A stretch of 64,000 bases of DNA from Actinoplanes sichuanensis (GTDB lineage Bacteria; Actinomycetota; Actinomycetes; Mycobacteriales; Micromonosporaceae): assembly GCF_033097365.1 (NCBI RefSeq), contig NZ_AP028461.1, positions 4,402,001 through 4,466,000 of the forward strand, in the 5' to 3' direction. The translations under genes and the position numbers were made by a program. The notes under the pieces were generated by a model. It was not told the origin of the DNA. It searched no databases and saw only the letters and a list, made by a program, of their open reading frames with translations. Below are positions 8,152 through 17,938 of this stretch, one piece after another (the stretch's first letter is position 1; every line of letters starts with the position of its first letter).

Positions 8152-9798
8152 GTGGATGTCGAGCCGGTGTTGACCTTTGTCTTGGCCGCTGTCGCGGTGG
8201 TCGCGGTGGTGCGGTGGGTGGCCGGCCGGACCGGGCTGCCCGCTGCCGCGCTGTTACCACTCATCGGCATCGGGTACGCCCTCCTACCAGGGCCGAAAAT
8301 CCCCCTCGCCCCGGACATCGTCCTGGCGTTCGTTCTGCCACCGCTGCTGTACAGCGCCGCCCTGGACTCGTCGATGATCGCCATCCGCCGCAATCTGCGT
8401 ACCGTGGTCAGCCTCTCGGTGATGCTGGTTCTGCTCACCGCACTGATGATCGGCCTGGGTTTCGCATGGTTCGTCACCGGCGCGACCCTGGCGGCCGGCA
8501 TCGCGGTCGGCGCGGCGGTAGCGCCACCCGACCCGGTCGCCGCACTCGCCGTCGGCCGCAAGGTAGGGCTTCCACCCCGGATCATCACCCTGATCCAGGG
8601 TGAAGGGCTGCTCAACGACGCCACCGCGCTCACCATCCTGAGCGTCGCGGTCGCCGCGGCCACCGGAGACGGGTTCTCAGCGCCGGCCGCCCTCAGCCAA
8701 TTCTTGCTCGCCGCCGTGGGCGGAGTGGCCGTGGGCGCACTGATCGCTTTCGGAGTGCGTCTGCTGTCCAGGCCGCTCAGCGGCGATCCGATGCTCGCGA
8801 ACGCCGTGTCACTGGCCATACCGTTCGCCGCCTACCTGCTCGGTGAGGTGATACACGTCTCCGGGGTGCTCGCCGTGGTCGTGGCGGGACTGATCGTGGG
8901 GCACCACACGCCGCGGTCGGCGTCCGGGGCGGGGCGGCTGCAGACCAATGCGGTCTGGCGGCTGGTCGACTTCCTGCTCGAGGGCTTCGTGTTCCTGTTG
9001 ATCGGCCAGCAACTGCCCGAGGTCATCCGAGGGCTGGCGGGATACGACGCCGCCGCCGTGGTCGTCGCGGTCGCGATCACCGTGGGCGTCACCCTGCTGC
9101 TACGGCCACTGTGGCTGATGTTCACCCTGCTGGTGCCCGGAGCGCTGCACACCCGTTGGAACCGGGGCGGACCGGACGAGAGGACGTCCGTGAGATGGAC
9201 CGGCCGGGAGGTCGTGGTTCTCAGCTGGGCCGGTACGCGGGGCGTGATCAGTCTCGCGGCGATCTTCACTCTGCCGCTGGTCACCGAGACCGGAGACCGG
9301 TTCCCCACTCGGGACCTGCTGCTGTTCTGCACGGTCGTGGTAGTGCTCGTCACCCTGGTCGGGCAGGGCTTGACGTTCGCCCCGATGGTGCGGGCGCTGG
9401 GGCTTCGCGCGGACGACAACGACCAGGCTGTTCTGCGCAACGAGGCGCGGGCGGCATCGGTCGATGCCGCCCTGACCGCGCTCGACGAGCTGGAGGAGCA
9501 GGAACACGACGACATCAGCGGGCAGGTGATCGAGACGATGCGCGAGCAGCTGCGGGCCCGGCTGAGCCGCTACCAGGACCGGCTCTCCCTGTTGCGCGAC
9601 AACGACTCGGCGATTCCGCCGATCTCGCCGCAGTACGAGGCCGCCCTGCACGTACGCCGGGTGGCCATCGACGCCCAGCGGGAGGAGTGCCTGCGCTGGC
9701 GTGATGCCGGACGGTTGTCCGACGTGGGTCTACGGGTGCTGGAACGTGAACTGGATCTCGAGGAACGGCTGCTGCCGGATCGGCCGGCCCGCCGGTGA
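8152..9798 (+). CDS. CPA1-family Na+/H+ antiporter
   Basis: A 548-residue monovalent cation:proton antiporter. About twelve transmembrane helices span residues 1-415. The ion-site region GAAVAPPDPVAA (with the CPA1 Asp-Pro pair) and the following GEGLLNDATAL helix are both clear, as is the later SWAGTRGVISLAA motif. A charged cytosolic tail of about 125 residues (ELEEQEHDDIS onward) follows and may regulate activity. GTG 8152 has AAGGATGAG upstream. The neighbouring genes do not suggest a specific role beyond pH and sodium homeostasis. Confidence 0.93.
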   Translation: MDVEPVLTFVLAAVAVVAVVRWVAGRTGLPAAALLPLIGIGYALLPGPKIPLAPDIVLAFVLPPLLYSAALDSSMIAIRRNLRTVVSLSVMLVLLTALMIGLGFAWFVTGATLAAGIAVGAAVAPPDPVAALAVGRKVGLPPRIITLIQGEGLLNDATALTILSVAVAAATGDGFSAPAALSQFLLAAVGGVAVGALIAFGVRLLSRPLSGDPMLANAVSLAIPFAAYLLGEVIHVSGVLAVVVAGLIVGHHTPRSASGAGRLQTNAVWRLVDFLLEGFVFLLIGQQLPEVIRGLAGYDAAAVVVAVAITVGVTLLLRPLWLMFTLLVPGALHTRWNRGGPDERTSVRWTGREVVVLSWAGTRGVISLAAIFTLPLVTETGDRFPTRDLLLFCTVVVVLVTLVGQGLTFAPMVRALGLRADDNDQAVLRNEARAASVDAALTALDELEEQEHDDISGQVIETMREQLRARLSRYQDRLSLLRDNDSAIPPISPQYEAALHVRRVAIDAQREECLRWRDAGRLSDVGLRVLERELDLEERLLPDRPARR

Positions 9799-9812
9799 AT
9801 CGGCCCACGCCG

Positions 9813-10448
9813 TCAGCCGTTCAGGTAGGCCAGCACTGCCAGCACCCGGCGGTTGTCGTCGTCGGAGGGAGGCATGTCGAGCTTGGTCAACATGTTGTTG
9901 ATGTGCTTGCTCACGGCCTTCTCCGTGATGCCCAGATTGGTGGCGATCGCGGCGTTGGACCGGCCCTGAGCCATCTCGCCGAGTACTTCCCGTTCCCGGG
10001 CGGTGAGCACCGCCAGCGGCTCCCGGCGGGCGACCAGTTGTGAGATCACCTCCGGGTCCATGGCGGTGCCGCCGCCGGCCACCCGGTGGACGGCGTCGAC
10101 GAAATCGCTGACGTCGGCGACCCGGTCCTTGAGCAGGTACCCGACGCCGCCGTGCGGGGTGCTGAGCAACTCCCGTGCGTACAGTGGCTCCACGTGCTGC
10201 GACAGCATGAGAACCGGCAGTCCCGGCAGCCGGGTGCGGGCGGCGATGGCTGCTTGCAGACCTTCGTCGGTGAAGGTGGGCGGGAGGCGTACGTCGAGGA
10301 CTGCCACGTCGGGCCGATGCTCGAGCAGGGCGGGCAGCAGTGCGGGGCCGTTGTCGACAACCGCGACGACGTCGAAGTCGAAGGCGCCCAGCAGCCGCGT
10401 CAAGCCGTCCCGGAGCAGGGCGTGGTCCTCGGCGATCACAACGCGCAC
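9813..10448 (-). CDS. NarL/LuxR-family response regulator (DesR-like)
   Basis: A 211-residue regulator. The receiver domain (1-120) has acidic Asp8 and phospho-acceptor Asp52 in AVLDVRLPP; a LuxR helix-turn-helix follows (LTAREREVLGEMAQGRSNAAIATNLG, split here for length, about residues 145-200). GTG 10448 overlaps the end of the sensor kinase by 13 bases, so the two are co-transcribed. The pair is divergent from a fatty-acid desaturase across an intergenic region with a 20-bp palindrome, as in the DesK/DesR membrane-fluidity system. That role is inferred from context. Confidence 0.9.
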   Translation of the reverse strand: MRVVIAEDHALLRDGLTRLLGAFDFDVVAVVDNGPALLPALLEHRPDVAVLDVRLPPTFTDEGLQAAIAARTRLPGLPVLMLSQHVEPLYARELLSTPHGGVGYLLKDRVADVSDFVDAVHRVAGGGTAMDPEVISQLVARREPLAVLTAREREVLGEMAQGRSNAAIATNLGITEKAVSKHINNMLTKLDMPPSDDDNRRVLAVLAYLNG

Positions 10449-11700
10449 GGCAGCTCCATGGTGATGATGGTCGGGCCTCCGGGTGGGCTCGACAGCACGA
10501 GCGTGCCGTCGAAGGCGGCGAGGCGGCGTTCGATACCGCGCAGTCCGGTGCCGGCGGTCGGGTCGGCGCCGCCTCTGCCGTCGTCGGTGACGACCATCGT
10601 CAGCAGACCGGCCGCGTGCCGGGAGAACACCGACCCGTGGTGGGCACGGCTGTGCCGGATGACGTTGGTCAGCGCTTCGGCGACAGCGAAGTAGGCGGCG
10701 GACTCCAGCGGCAGATCAGGCCGCGCCGGCAGATCGACGTCCACGGTTATCGGAATCGGCAGGCTGAGCGCCAGCGCCCGGACCGCGCCGTCGAGCCCGC
10801 GCTCGGCCAACACCGGCGGGTGAATACCACGGACGAGGTCACGCAGCTCGGCCAACGCCGCCCGGTGGATACCCGAGCCTCGGCGAGCATCTTGTGAGCC
10901 TCGGCCGGGTCACGGTCGATGAGATTGTCGGCCAGGCCGATCATCATGCTCAGCGAGGCGAGACGGGCCTGCGCGCCGTCGTGGAGGTCTCGTTCGATGC
11001 GGCGCAGCTCCGCCGCCTGGGCGTCGACCGTGCCGGCGCGCGTGGCGGTCAGCTGGGTGACGCGCAGCCGAAGCTCGGCCGCCCTGGTGGGCGCGAGCAG
11101 GAGCCGGGCGAACAGCGCGTCGACGCGGCGCAGCCACGGCGCCACCCACAGCCCGACGGCGAGGATGATCACGCCCTGCGGCACGGACAGCAGACCGGCG
11201 AGGAACGTGTCGACGGACCAGACCGCGCCGTAGCCGTACCAGCCGGTGCCGAGCCAGATCCACGACGGCGTCAGCGTCAGGCCCAGAAGCCCGTACAACG
11301 GCACCAGTACACCGACCGCTCCGAGAATCAGCCCGACGACGGCTCCGGGCGCCAGCCAGGCCAGGTCACGCCACGTTGCCGGATCCGTCACCGTCCACCG
11401 GAACCGTTCCCAGCCGTCGGTGACGGCACGTTCCGGCAGCGGATGATAGGGACAGGTGACCAGCACACCGGTCTGCGACGCACGGCGGCGCTCCATGTCG
11501 GTACGTTTGCGGACCAGCGTCATGGTCCACGGGACCAGAGCCAGCCCGAGATACGGCACCGGCGTCAACACCAATGCCACGACCGCGACGGCCAGCAGCG
11601 GAATATTGGTCAGCGCCAGGCCGACCGCCGCCACGGCGTCCAGGACGCTGCGCACGCCCCGCCGGGCACCACGGCCCAGACCCGCAACGTCAACGCGCAT
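10436..11700 (-). pseudogene. Sensor histidine kinase (HisKA_3 type) with one frameshift
   Basis: The N-terminal 200 residues form a membrane 'putative sensor' domain with several helices, followed by the HisKA_3 box RIERDLHDGAQARLASL. Reading then leaves frame after EARVSTG near 10859-10866 and resumes in the next frame with ALAELRDLVRGIHPPVLAE and a complete ATPase domain (DDGRGG, GTGLRGIERR) ending at 10436. One missing base in a GGGCGGCG run would explain it. ATG 11700 has GGAG nine bases upstream; GTG 11715 is an alternative. If the indel is a sequence error, this is the partner kinase of the regulator that overlaps its end. Confidence 0.8.
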
Positions 11701-11740
11701 TCCCACGAACTCCACGGCCTCCCGTCGGTGTCGACTGCGG

Positions 11741-11760
11741 TGGTGGTGCTAGCACCACCA
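11741..11760. promoter_or_regulatory. 20-bp perfect palindrome between kinase and desaturase
   Basis: TGGTGGTGCTAGCACCACCA is an exact palindrome, 41 bases upstream of the kinase start and 56 bases upstream of the desaturase ATG. A dimeric regulator site is the simplest reading; the neighbouring LuxR-type regulator is the obvious candidate (inference). Confidence 0.55.
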
Positions 11761-11815
11761 GGACGAGGGTCCTAGCGCTCCTGACGATGCGCGTCCCGAG
11801 CGGTTGGATGGACAT

Positions 11816-12859
11816 ATGACAACTCTGACATCGGCGCCGCGGACGGCGTCGACCGGCAGTGACTTCGCCGCCCTGGCTCGCCGCATCAACGCGGAAGGAC
11901 TCATGGAGCGCCGGGCCGTTTATTACGTCGCCCGGATCAGCGTCGTCACACTCATGTTCCTCGGCGGGTGGACCGCGTTCTTCCTGATCGGCTCGTCCTG
12001 GTGGCAGATCGTGACGGCGGCGTTCCTGGCCATCACGTTCACCCAGGTGGGGCTGCTGGCCCACGACCTCGCTCACCGGCAGGTGTTCCGCACGAAGCGG
12101 CCGGGGGAGATCGCCGGCCGCATCGCCGGCAACGTCGGCATCGGGATGAGCTACGGCTGGTGGATGGAGAAGCACACCCGGCACCACAACAATCCCAATC
12201 ACGACGACCTCGACCCCGACGTGGCCCCTGAGGTGCTCATCTGGGCCACCGAGTCAGCGTTGGGGCGGCAAGGGCTCAAAGGGTTCGTCACCCGGCACCA
12301 GGCCGCGCTGTTCTTCCCGCTGCTCACCCTGCTCGCCGTCGATCTGAAGATCTCCAGCATCAAGGCCCTGCGCAGCGGAATCGTGAAACGCCCGCGCCTC
12401 GAGAGCACGCTGTTGCTCCTGCATGCCGTCGGCTACCTCTGCGTACTGCTGGTCGTCCTGCCGCCTCTGCCGGCCCTCGGCTTTCTTCTCCTGCACCAGG
12501 CGCTGTTCGGCCTCTATCTCGGTATGACCTTCGCGCCCAACCACAAGGGCATGCCACACCCGGTCGGCGACGAGGACTTCCTGCGCAAACAGGTGCTGAC
12601 CTCCCGCAACGTCCGTGGTGGCCGATTCACCGACGCGGCGCTGGGCGGCCTGAACTATCAGATCGAGCACCATCTGTTCCCCGGCATGCCGGCGCCCAAC
12701 CTCCGCAAGGCCCAGCCCATCGTCGAGGCCTACTGCGCCCAGATCGGCGTACCGTACGAGCAGACCAGCCTCACCACGTCATACCGGCAGGCACTGCGAT
12801 ACCTGCACGAGGTGGGGGCACCTGCGCGTGCCGAGCACGCGGCACGAACCGGCCGGTGA
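11816..12859 (+). CDS. Membrane fatty-acid desaturase
   Basis: A 347-residue di-iron desaturase with all three histidine boxes: HDLAH at 83-87, HTRHH at 120-124 and QIEHHLFP at 282-289. Hydrophobic segments around residues 40-80 and 200-240 place it in the membrane. The QIEHH box puts it in the acyl-lipid/linoleoyl-CoA-type group, as in mycobacterial DesA3. It introduces a cis double bond into membrane acyl chains. ATG 11816 is chosen because of GGATGG upstream; an in-frame TTG 11804 is less likely. It is divergent from the kinase/regulator pair. Confidence 0.92.
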   Translation: MTTLTSAPRTASTGSDFAALARRINAEGLMERRAVYYVARISVVTLMFLGGWTAFFLIGSSWWQIVTAAFLAITFTQVGLLAHDLAHRQVFRTKRPGEIAGRIAGNVGIGMSYGWWMEKHTRHHNNPNHDDLDPDVAPEVLIWATESALGRQGLKGFVTRHQAALFFPLLTLLAVDLKISSIKALRSGIVKRPRLESTLLLLHAVGYLCVLLVVLPPLPALGFLLLHQALFGLYLGMTFAPNHKGMPHPVGDEDFLRKQVLTSRNVRGGRFTDAALGGLNYQIEHHLFPGMPAPNLRKAQPIVEAYCAQIGVPYEQTSLTTSYRQALRYLHEVGAPARAEHAARTGR

Positions 12860-12961
12860 CGGGCGGTCAGGACCTCGCCGGTACGAGGCCTTCAGCAGTT
12901 CGGCCGCTCCGGCATTTCGGCGGTGACATCGGGTATGCGGGCGACGTCGTGAGGAGACGCC

Positions 12962-13222
12962 ATGTCTGACAACACTGAAATGATCATCAGATTCCATCCG
13001 GTGGGCGGCGAGGACGTGGCCGTGCTGACCACCGACTTCCCGGGGCCGGACGAGGCGGTGGAGACGATCGCCCGAGCGTTGGACGAGCGTCGAAGCTTGA
13101 TCCTCACCCGCGCAAGATACAACCGGGAGACCGACGAGAACGCCGTTCTGATCAACCTGGCCAACGTCGTATCAGTACGGGTGGCACGTCGGGACAGCGC
13201 GACGAGTGGCCAATACCTGTAG
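12962..13222 (+). CDS. Hypothetical 86-residue protein
   Basis: A small soluble protein preceded by GAGGAGA. The order FHPVGGEDVAVLTTDF, then a helix EAVETIARALDERRS, then ILTRARYNRETDENAVLINLANVVSVRV suggests a compact alpha/beta fold. I do not recognise a family. GGGTAT at 12930-12935 upstream looks like a SigB/SigF-type -10. Confidence 0.65.
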   Translation: MSDNTEMIIRFHPVGGEDVAVLTTDFPGPDEAVETIARALDERRSLILTRARYNRETDENAVLINLANVVSVRVARRDSATSGQYL

Positions 13223-13245
13223 AGAAAAGACCGGCATCACCACTG

Positions 13246-14928
13246 TCACGCGGAGTGGCGGGGCAGACGAATGGTAAAGGTCGTCGTGTGCTCATCGGGT
13301 TCGCTCAGGGTCAGGGTTCCGCCATGCTGTTCGACGATTGCCCGGGCAAGCGTGAGACCGAGGCCGGCGCCGGGGATTCCGCTGTGACGCAGCTCGTCAC
13401 TGCGGTAGAACAACTCGAAGACACGAGCATGCTGGTCGGCCGGGATCGGTGGACCGGTGTTGGAGACCGTGACCACGGCGGTGCGCTGATCCCCGCGTAC
13501 GGTGACGTTGATGCGGCTGTCCCTCGGTGCCCAGGTGCGAGCGTTGCGCAGCAGTTCGTCGACGGCGGCGCGGACCCGGTCGGGGTCGGCGTGGACGGGT
13601 AGGGTTTCCGGGGCTTCGATGTCGATGGCGGCGGCCGGGTCGTCCCCGGTGGCAGCGGCTCGGACGACCTCGGTGAGGTCGATGCGTCGGCGATGCAGCG
13701 ACATGTGTCCGGCTCTGGTGCCGGCAACGTCGAGCAGGGTCGCGACGAGCCTGTTGAGTTCCTCCGCCCGCCGGTGGATCACCTCGAGCATCTGCTGTCT
13801 TTCGGCAGCCGGCATGTCGGGTTCGGCTCGCAGCATCTCAGCGTTGGCCTGGATGCCGGTCAAAGGAGTACGCAGCTCGTGGCCGACCAGGGTGATGTAC
13901 TCGTCGCGGCTGTGTTCCAGTGCGATGGAGGAATCGTCGGCCCGGCGTCGTTCGAGGAATTCCCCGAGGTGTACGGCGATGCTGCCGTGGATCGCCGTAC
14001 GCATGTCGTCGGGCGTTTCGTCGTGGTCGCTGTAGCAGATCAGGACGCCGAGCACCGACGAGCCGCTGGGAATGGGAACGGCCAGCGCGGCACGCAACGG
14101 ACCCCACTCGGTCTGAGCGGCGGTGAGCGGATCGGTGACGAGATCGGTGACCCACACCGGTTTTCTGGTCTGCCAGGCGCGACCGGCGAGACCCACGCCT
14201 TTGAGGAGATCACCGACGCGATCGAGCCCGGCCGAGTGACTGTCGTCGGCCTGCCAGCGGTTACGTCGCTGGATGACCTGGCCCACCCGATCGACGGACC
14301 AGAACTCGCTGGCGGCCCAGCCGAGCATGACCCCGACGATTCGCACGGCGGTCGCGATGATCAGACCAGCAGGTCCGGGCTCACCGAGGATCGCCGACAC
14401 CCGGGCCACGCAATCCTTCAGCTGTTTAGCCCTGCCCAGCAGCGTGACGTCGTGAAAGGCCAGGACCGCGGCGAGCCGCCCGGCTCCGGTCACCGGACCG
14501 CCCTGGGCCAGATACATCCGGGCCGGGCTGTCGGCCGTCCGCACGCACACCTCGACGTGGCGCACGGATTCCCCGCGCAACGCCCGGGCGACAGGATGCC
14601 GCTCGCCGTCCATCTGCCGGCCCGCGGTGTCGAAGAGCAACATGCGGGTGTGCACGGCGTCGGCTCCGGTCGGCTCCCCGACCTCTTCGACGAGGGCTCG
14701 AGCAGCCGGATTCATCAAGATCACCCGGCCGTTACGGTCGTAGCCGAGAACCGCCACGTCAAGACTGTCCAGGACCGCCCGCAACGCCAGGCCCTGGTCG
14801 ACGGATACCGAACCTACGGGGACCGTGCGCCGTGACGACCCGGGGTTGCCGGACCCGGCGACCGCGGGTTCGTGGGGGTCGTCGGGGAACACCGAGGACA
14901 GCGCCTCGGGCTTCGCCGCCTCGGTCAC
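13246..14928 (-). CDS. PAS-GAF hybrid sensor histidine kinase
   Basis: About 560 residues from GTG 14928. Domains in order: a PAS domain with ALDSLDVAVLGYDRNGRVILMN; a GAF-like domain with AWQTRKPVWVTDLVTD and IPSGSSVLGVLICYSD; HisKA with GHELRTPLTGI; and HATPase_c with DELLRNARTW, GAGLGLTLARAIVEQHGG. No transmembrane segments are seen, so it is probably a cytosolic redox or ligand sensor. No partner regulator is adjacent. TTG 14955 is a possible earlier start. It is divergent from the heptad-repeat gene. Confidence 0.88.
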   Translation of the reverse strand: MTEAAKPEALSSVFPDDPHEPAVAGSGNPGSSRRTVPVGSVSVDQGLALRAVLDSLDVAVLGYDRNGRVILMNPAARALVEEVGEPTGADAVHTRMLLFDTAGRQMDGERHPVARALRGESVRHVEVCVRTADSPARMYLAQGGPVTGAGRLAAVLAFHDVTLLGRAKQLKDCVARVSAILGEPGPAGLIIATAVRIVGVMLGWAASEFWSVDRVGQVIQRRNRWQADDSHSAGLDRVGDLLKGVGLAGRAWQTRKPVWVTDLVTDPLTAAQTEWGPLRAALAVPIPSGSSVLGVLICYSDHDETPDDMRTAIHGSIAVHLGEFLERRRADDSSIALEHSRDEYITLVGHELRTPLTGIQANAEMLRAEPDMPAAERQQMLEVIHRRAEELNRLVATLLDVAGTRAGHMSLHRRRIDLTEVVRAAATGDDPAAAIDIEAPETLPVHADPDRVRAAVDELLRNARTWAPRDSRINVTVRGDQRTAVVTVSNTGPPIPADQHARVFELFYRSDELRHSGIPGAGLGLTLARAIVEQHGGTLTLSEPDEHTTTFTIRLPRHSA

Positions 14929-15110
14929 GATGTGCCCGCCCCCTCTGCACGGCAACGTGGCGTATTCACCAGGCGGTCATGCTCCGGTCCCGATCAGCAT
15001 ATGTCGTGAACCACCCGGAAATGGTGCAGAGCACGGAGGAACGGTGAGCGGTGCGCCGGGCGGTGTCCGCGCGCCTCGGAATGACGCGTGCTCCGGGATA
15101 CGGTGACGCC

Positions 15111-15506
15111 ATGAGCGAGGATGCCGGGAACGGCGCCGAGAGGCAGGAGCGCAGCCGGACTCTGGATGAGCGCGAGCACCGTATCAGCGTCCGCGAGACG
15201 ACGGCCGACAGCAGAGACGCCGATGCCGACCAGCGGGAGATCGACCTGCAGGGCCGGCTGTGTGACGTGGAGGCACGGGAGGTTTCCGCCGATCAGCGTG
15301 AGTTCCTGCAGGCCTCGCGGGACGAGACGGCCGACAGCCGTGATCGGCGGGCCGAGCATCGCGATCTCGTCGCGGATGAACGCGACGCCGCCGCCGACGA
15401 GCGGGATTCCACGGCGGATGCCCGCGACCGGCTGGCCGACATCCGGGACCGGAATGCTGATCAGCGGGAGATCGATGCCGAAACCGCCCCGGGGCCGCCT
15501 GGTTGA
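15111..15506 (+). CDS. Highly charged heptad-repeat protein
   Basis: 131 residues, almost entirely built from A-D-x-R-D-x-x units (for example TADSRD, DADADQRE, VADERDAAADERD, TADARDRLADIRD). The seven-residue spacing of Arg-Asp pairs predicts a single long acidic/basic coiled coil. No catalytic domain is present. Similar segments occur at the N-termini of actinobacterial GAF/ANTAR proteins, so this may be a detached oligomerisation or sensing arm. It has no clear operon partner. Confidence 0.7.
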   Translation: MSEDAGNGAERQERSRTLDEREHRISVRETTADSRDADADQREIDLQGRLCDVEAREVSADQREFLQASRDETADSRDRRAEHRDLVADERDAAADERDSTADARDRLADIRDRNADQREIDAETAPGPPG

Positions 15507-15671
15507 CGCGTGCGCTCATCGGCGGTTGAACAGGCAGCCGACTTGTTCACATGTCCAGACCGGTGCGCACCACTTACATGTCGCCCACGCAATCCGGGCA
15601 GCCGAACGCGACAGGCTGTCCGCGGTCGGGCGTGCTCGATGCACCGTACGCGATCATGTTGGTCTCCCAGA

Positions 15672-16276
15672 TCAGGGGGGTTTCGGCGGCCGGCTCGCGG
15701 ATGTTCCCGGCGTGCCGGCCATCTCCGCGACGGTCCCTCCAAGGTCGAACGCCGACGCTGCCACGGCGTCCGGCACGACTCTCAGCGCCGCTCTCGGCAT
15801 ACCGGGAAACCGGGCCTCCGCGGGATCCTGTACCAAGGCGATCCCCCGACGGCGACGATCGCTGCCAGACCCGCCGCTCCGTCGTCGAGACTGCGCGACA
15901 GCACCACCCCGACTACCCGGGGGCCGCACCAGCGGGCGGCCGACCGGAACAATGCATCCGCTGCCGGGCGCACCCGATTCTGCCGTGGACCGTCGCTGAG
16001 CCGCAGCACGTCGCCCTCGTCGACGATCAGGTGCCGGTCCGGCACCGCCACATGGACGCACCCGGGATCGAGCCGTACACCGTCGACCGCGGACCGCACC
16101 GGAAGCGCACACGATGAAGCCAGCGACCGAGCCGGCCCGATCCGGGCGCCGGACGCCATGTGCAGGACGATGAGCAACGCGGCGGGCAGGTCAGCGGGTA
16201 GCCGCGCCAACACCTGCAACAACGGTTTGTGAGAGCCCGCGGACCCACCTATCACGACCACATCGCGGCGCGTCAT
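15672..16276 (-). pseudogene. CheB-type methylesterase domain protein, frameshifted
   Basis: From ATG 16276 (MTRRDVVVIGGSAGS) the protein shows the CheB catalytic fold: GGSAGS with the nucleophile Ser, VLHMASGA with the His, and GDVLRLSDGPRQNRVRPAADALFRSA split across the central region. Reading leaves frame at a run of five C (15843-15847): AIVAVGG should continue GIALVQDPAEARFPGMPRAA, which is found in the next frame. One missing G on the coding strand restores a full domain. Stand-alone CheB domains without receiver domains occur in non-motile actinomycetes, often with ATPase and PAS partners; that is the setting here. Confidence 0.65.
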
Positions 16277-16504
16277 CGCCGTCCGCCTCTCCCCCGGGTC
16301 GTGCAGCATTCCCGCAAAGGCGTCCGGCAAACGATCGACAACTCCCGGTTCTGCGATCGGGCGGTGAGCAGCGGTGCGTGTTCGACACTGCCCGGTTGTC
16401 CGGCAACTCCTCGTGGATGCCCGGGCACCCCTCGAACAGGAAAGTACGCCGCGAGGACGTCCCGTACAGTCCGGCGTCAACGCCTTGAGCAAGGATGTGA
16501 CGAC

Positions 16505-16968
16505 GTGACCGGATCGATGCGTGGCACCTCGACGGGGCGCGATCTCGCGGCACAGATCCGCCGTTCCGGTGAACTCGCGGACGCGGCAACCGCATTGCAG
16601 GTCAGGGCGGCCTCGCCGACCGTCTGGTGACGAATTTCGTTCTGGCGGTACAGGAGTTGATGACCGACACGATCCGGCACGGCGGCGGATGGGGGCGTGT
16701 GCGGCTGCACTGTGACGGCCCGCTGCTGGTGTGCGTCGTCAGCGATCGCGGCCCGGGCCTGCCCGGCGACCTCCGGCAGTTCGGCCTGCTCGCCGGCGCC
16801 GACCCCGAGAGTGGACGCGGGCTGTTCCTGGCCCGGCAGTTGACCGACGACATGCGTGTGGCCGACAACCCGGCCGGATTGACCGTCACCGTGACCATGG
16901 ATCTGTGCGTCCCGGCGGCGGGCGAGGCCGGCACCGGCGCACCTGCCGAGCCGGGTGCACCGGAGTAG
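16505..16968 (+). pseudogene. Anti-sigma factor type ATPase (HATPase_c_2), frameshifted N-terminus
   Basis: GTG 16505 has AAGGA nine bases upstream. Residues 1-32 run in one frame and the rest (GGLADRLVTNFVLAVQEL onward) in another, switching near 16600. The second part holds the ATP-binding features of RsbW-like kinases: VQELMTDTIRHGGG in place of the usual E-x-x-x-N box (note Asp replacing Asn), DRGPGLPG and SGRGLFLARQL. The Asn-to-Asp change could weaken Mg-ATP binding. GTG 16627 could serve as a start for a short version. It is divergent from the CheB-like gene. Confidence 0.6.
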
Positions 16969-17027
16969 GCTCAGGATTCGGTAGCCGCGGAAATCGTGAT
17001 TGCCACCCTCACAGGAATGAGTCCGCC

Positions 17028-17228
17028 ATGCGCTATCTCAGCGACGTCAACTTGCGTGCTGTTCTAAGTATTCTGGTTGCCCGCGAAGGTGGAACGGTGG
17101 ACATCTCAAACGCCGATCTCTATGCCGCGATGCTACCCGGCGACGGACGAGGCGAAGGTTTCACCATCGAGGAGACGGGCACGGGAATCCGGATCTCCGT
17201 GGCCACCGGTTCACCCGGCCGGCAGTGA
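17028..17228 (+). CDS. Hypothetical 66-residue protein
   Basis: MRYLSDVNLRAVLSILVA begins a small protein preceded by AGGAATGAG. It has a helical N-terminus, then DISNADLYAAM and a beta-like tail FTIEETGTGIRISVA. No family is recognised; similar short proteins accompany stress sigma clusters, but this is not shown here. Confidence 0.6.
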   Translation: MRYLSDVNLRAVLSILVAREGGTVDISNADLYAAMLPGDGRGEGFTIEETGTGIRISVATGSPGRQ

Positions 17229-17540
17229 GCCGCCAGGTCACTCAGGGACCGCGCCGCACCGAAGACTTGCGCCTCGTGCCTGCGCTAACCCACCGTGTTC
17301 GCCGTGGCGCCACCTCGAACGGGTTGGCGCGTCACCGACCGGGTCGCCCCGCCTGGCGGCTTGCTCACTACTCACCCTACCCCGCACCACACGGGTCGGA
17401 ACCGAGCAGAATTCGCGTCATTCTGTTCGTCGAAGCTGGCACCTGAAGGACGTTCCACCCGTGTTAGCGTTGGCCTGACGTCGCATTTATTTCTTTCTCG
17501 CAATGTTCTTTCTCGTTCGCCGTGAAGACCAGGAGTAATC
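17229..17540. other. Intergenic stretch upstream of cold-shock gene 2
   Basis: No gene is supported here. The only feature is a direct repeat TTCTTTCTCG at 17491-17500 and 17506-17515, in an AT-richer pocket 26 bases before the csp start, which may belong to the csp promoter or leader. Confidence 0.4.
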
Positions 17541-17789
17541 ATGACCTCCGGGACCATGAAATGGTTCAGTGCCGACCGGGGGTTCGGATTGATCACCCGG
17601 GACGACGGCGGCACGGACGTTTTCGCGCACTTCTCCGCCGTCACGGGTTCCGGCAGCAGCGGCATCGAGAAAGATCAGCGGGTGGAGTTCGACATCGCTC
17701 ACAGCGATCGGGAGATGCACGCGGTCAACATCCGCCCGCTCCGGCCGTGCTCGGCGCGACCCTCCGGTGCCCCTCCCCAACCATCCTGA
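17541..17789 (+). CDS. Cold-shock protein with divergent C-terminal tail
   Basis: 82 residues. The cold-shock domain begins MTSGTMKWFSADRGFGLIT, with VFAHFSAV as the second RNA motif. After residue 67 it carries a proline/serine tail that is absent from the paralogue at 7673. The domain is more divergent than that copy (DRGFGLIT rather than KGFGFIT), suggesting a specialised role. ATG 17541 follows AGGAG. Confidence 0.88.
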   Translation: MTSGTMKWFSADRGFGLITRDDGGTDVFAHFSAVTGSGSSGIEKDQRVEFDIAHSDREMHAVNIRPLRPCSARPSGAPPQPS

Positions 17790-17938
17790 GCGGTCCTTTC
17801 TGAGGCGGCGAGCATCGATGTGCCACAGGGTGTGACGGCGCGATTCGCGGGTTTGGTGGTGGTCGGTTCGGACTGAGCCGCCTGGTTGGGTCGTACCTGT
17901 CGCAGGTCGCCCGCTCGGGACACGGCGGAGGCGGTTTC

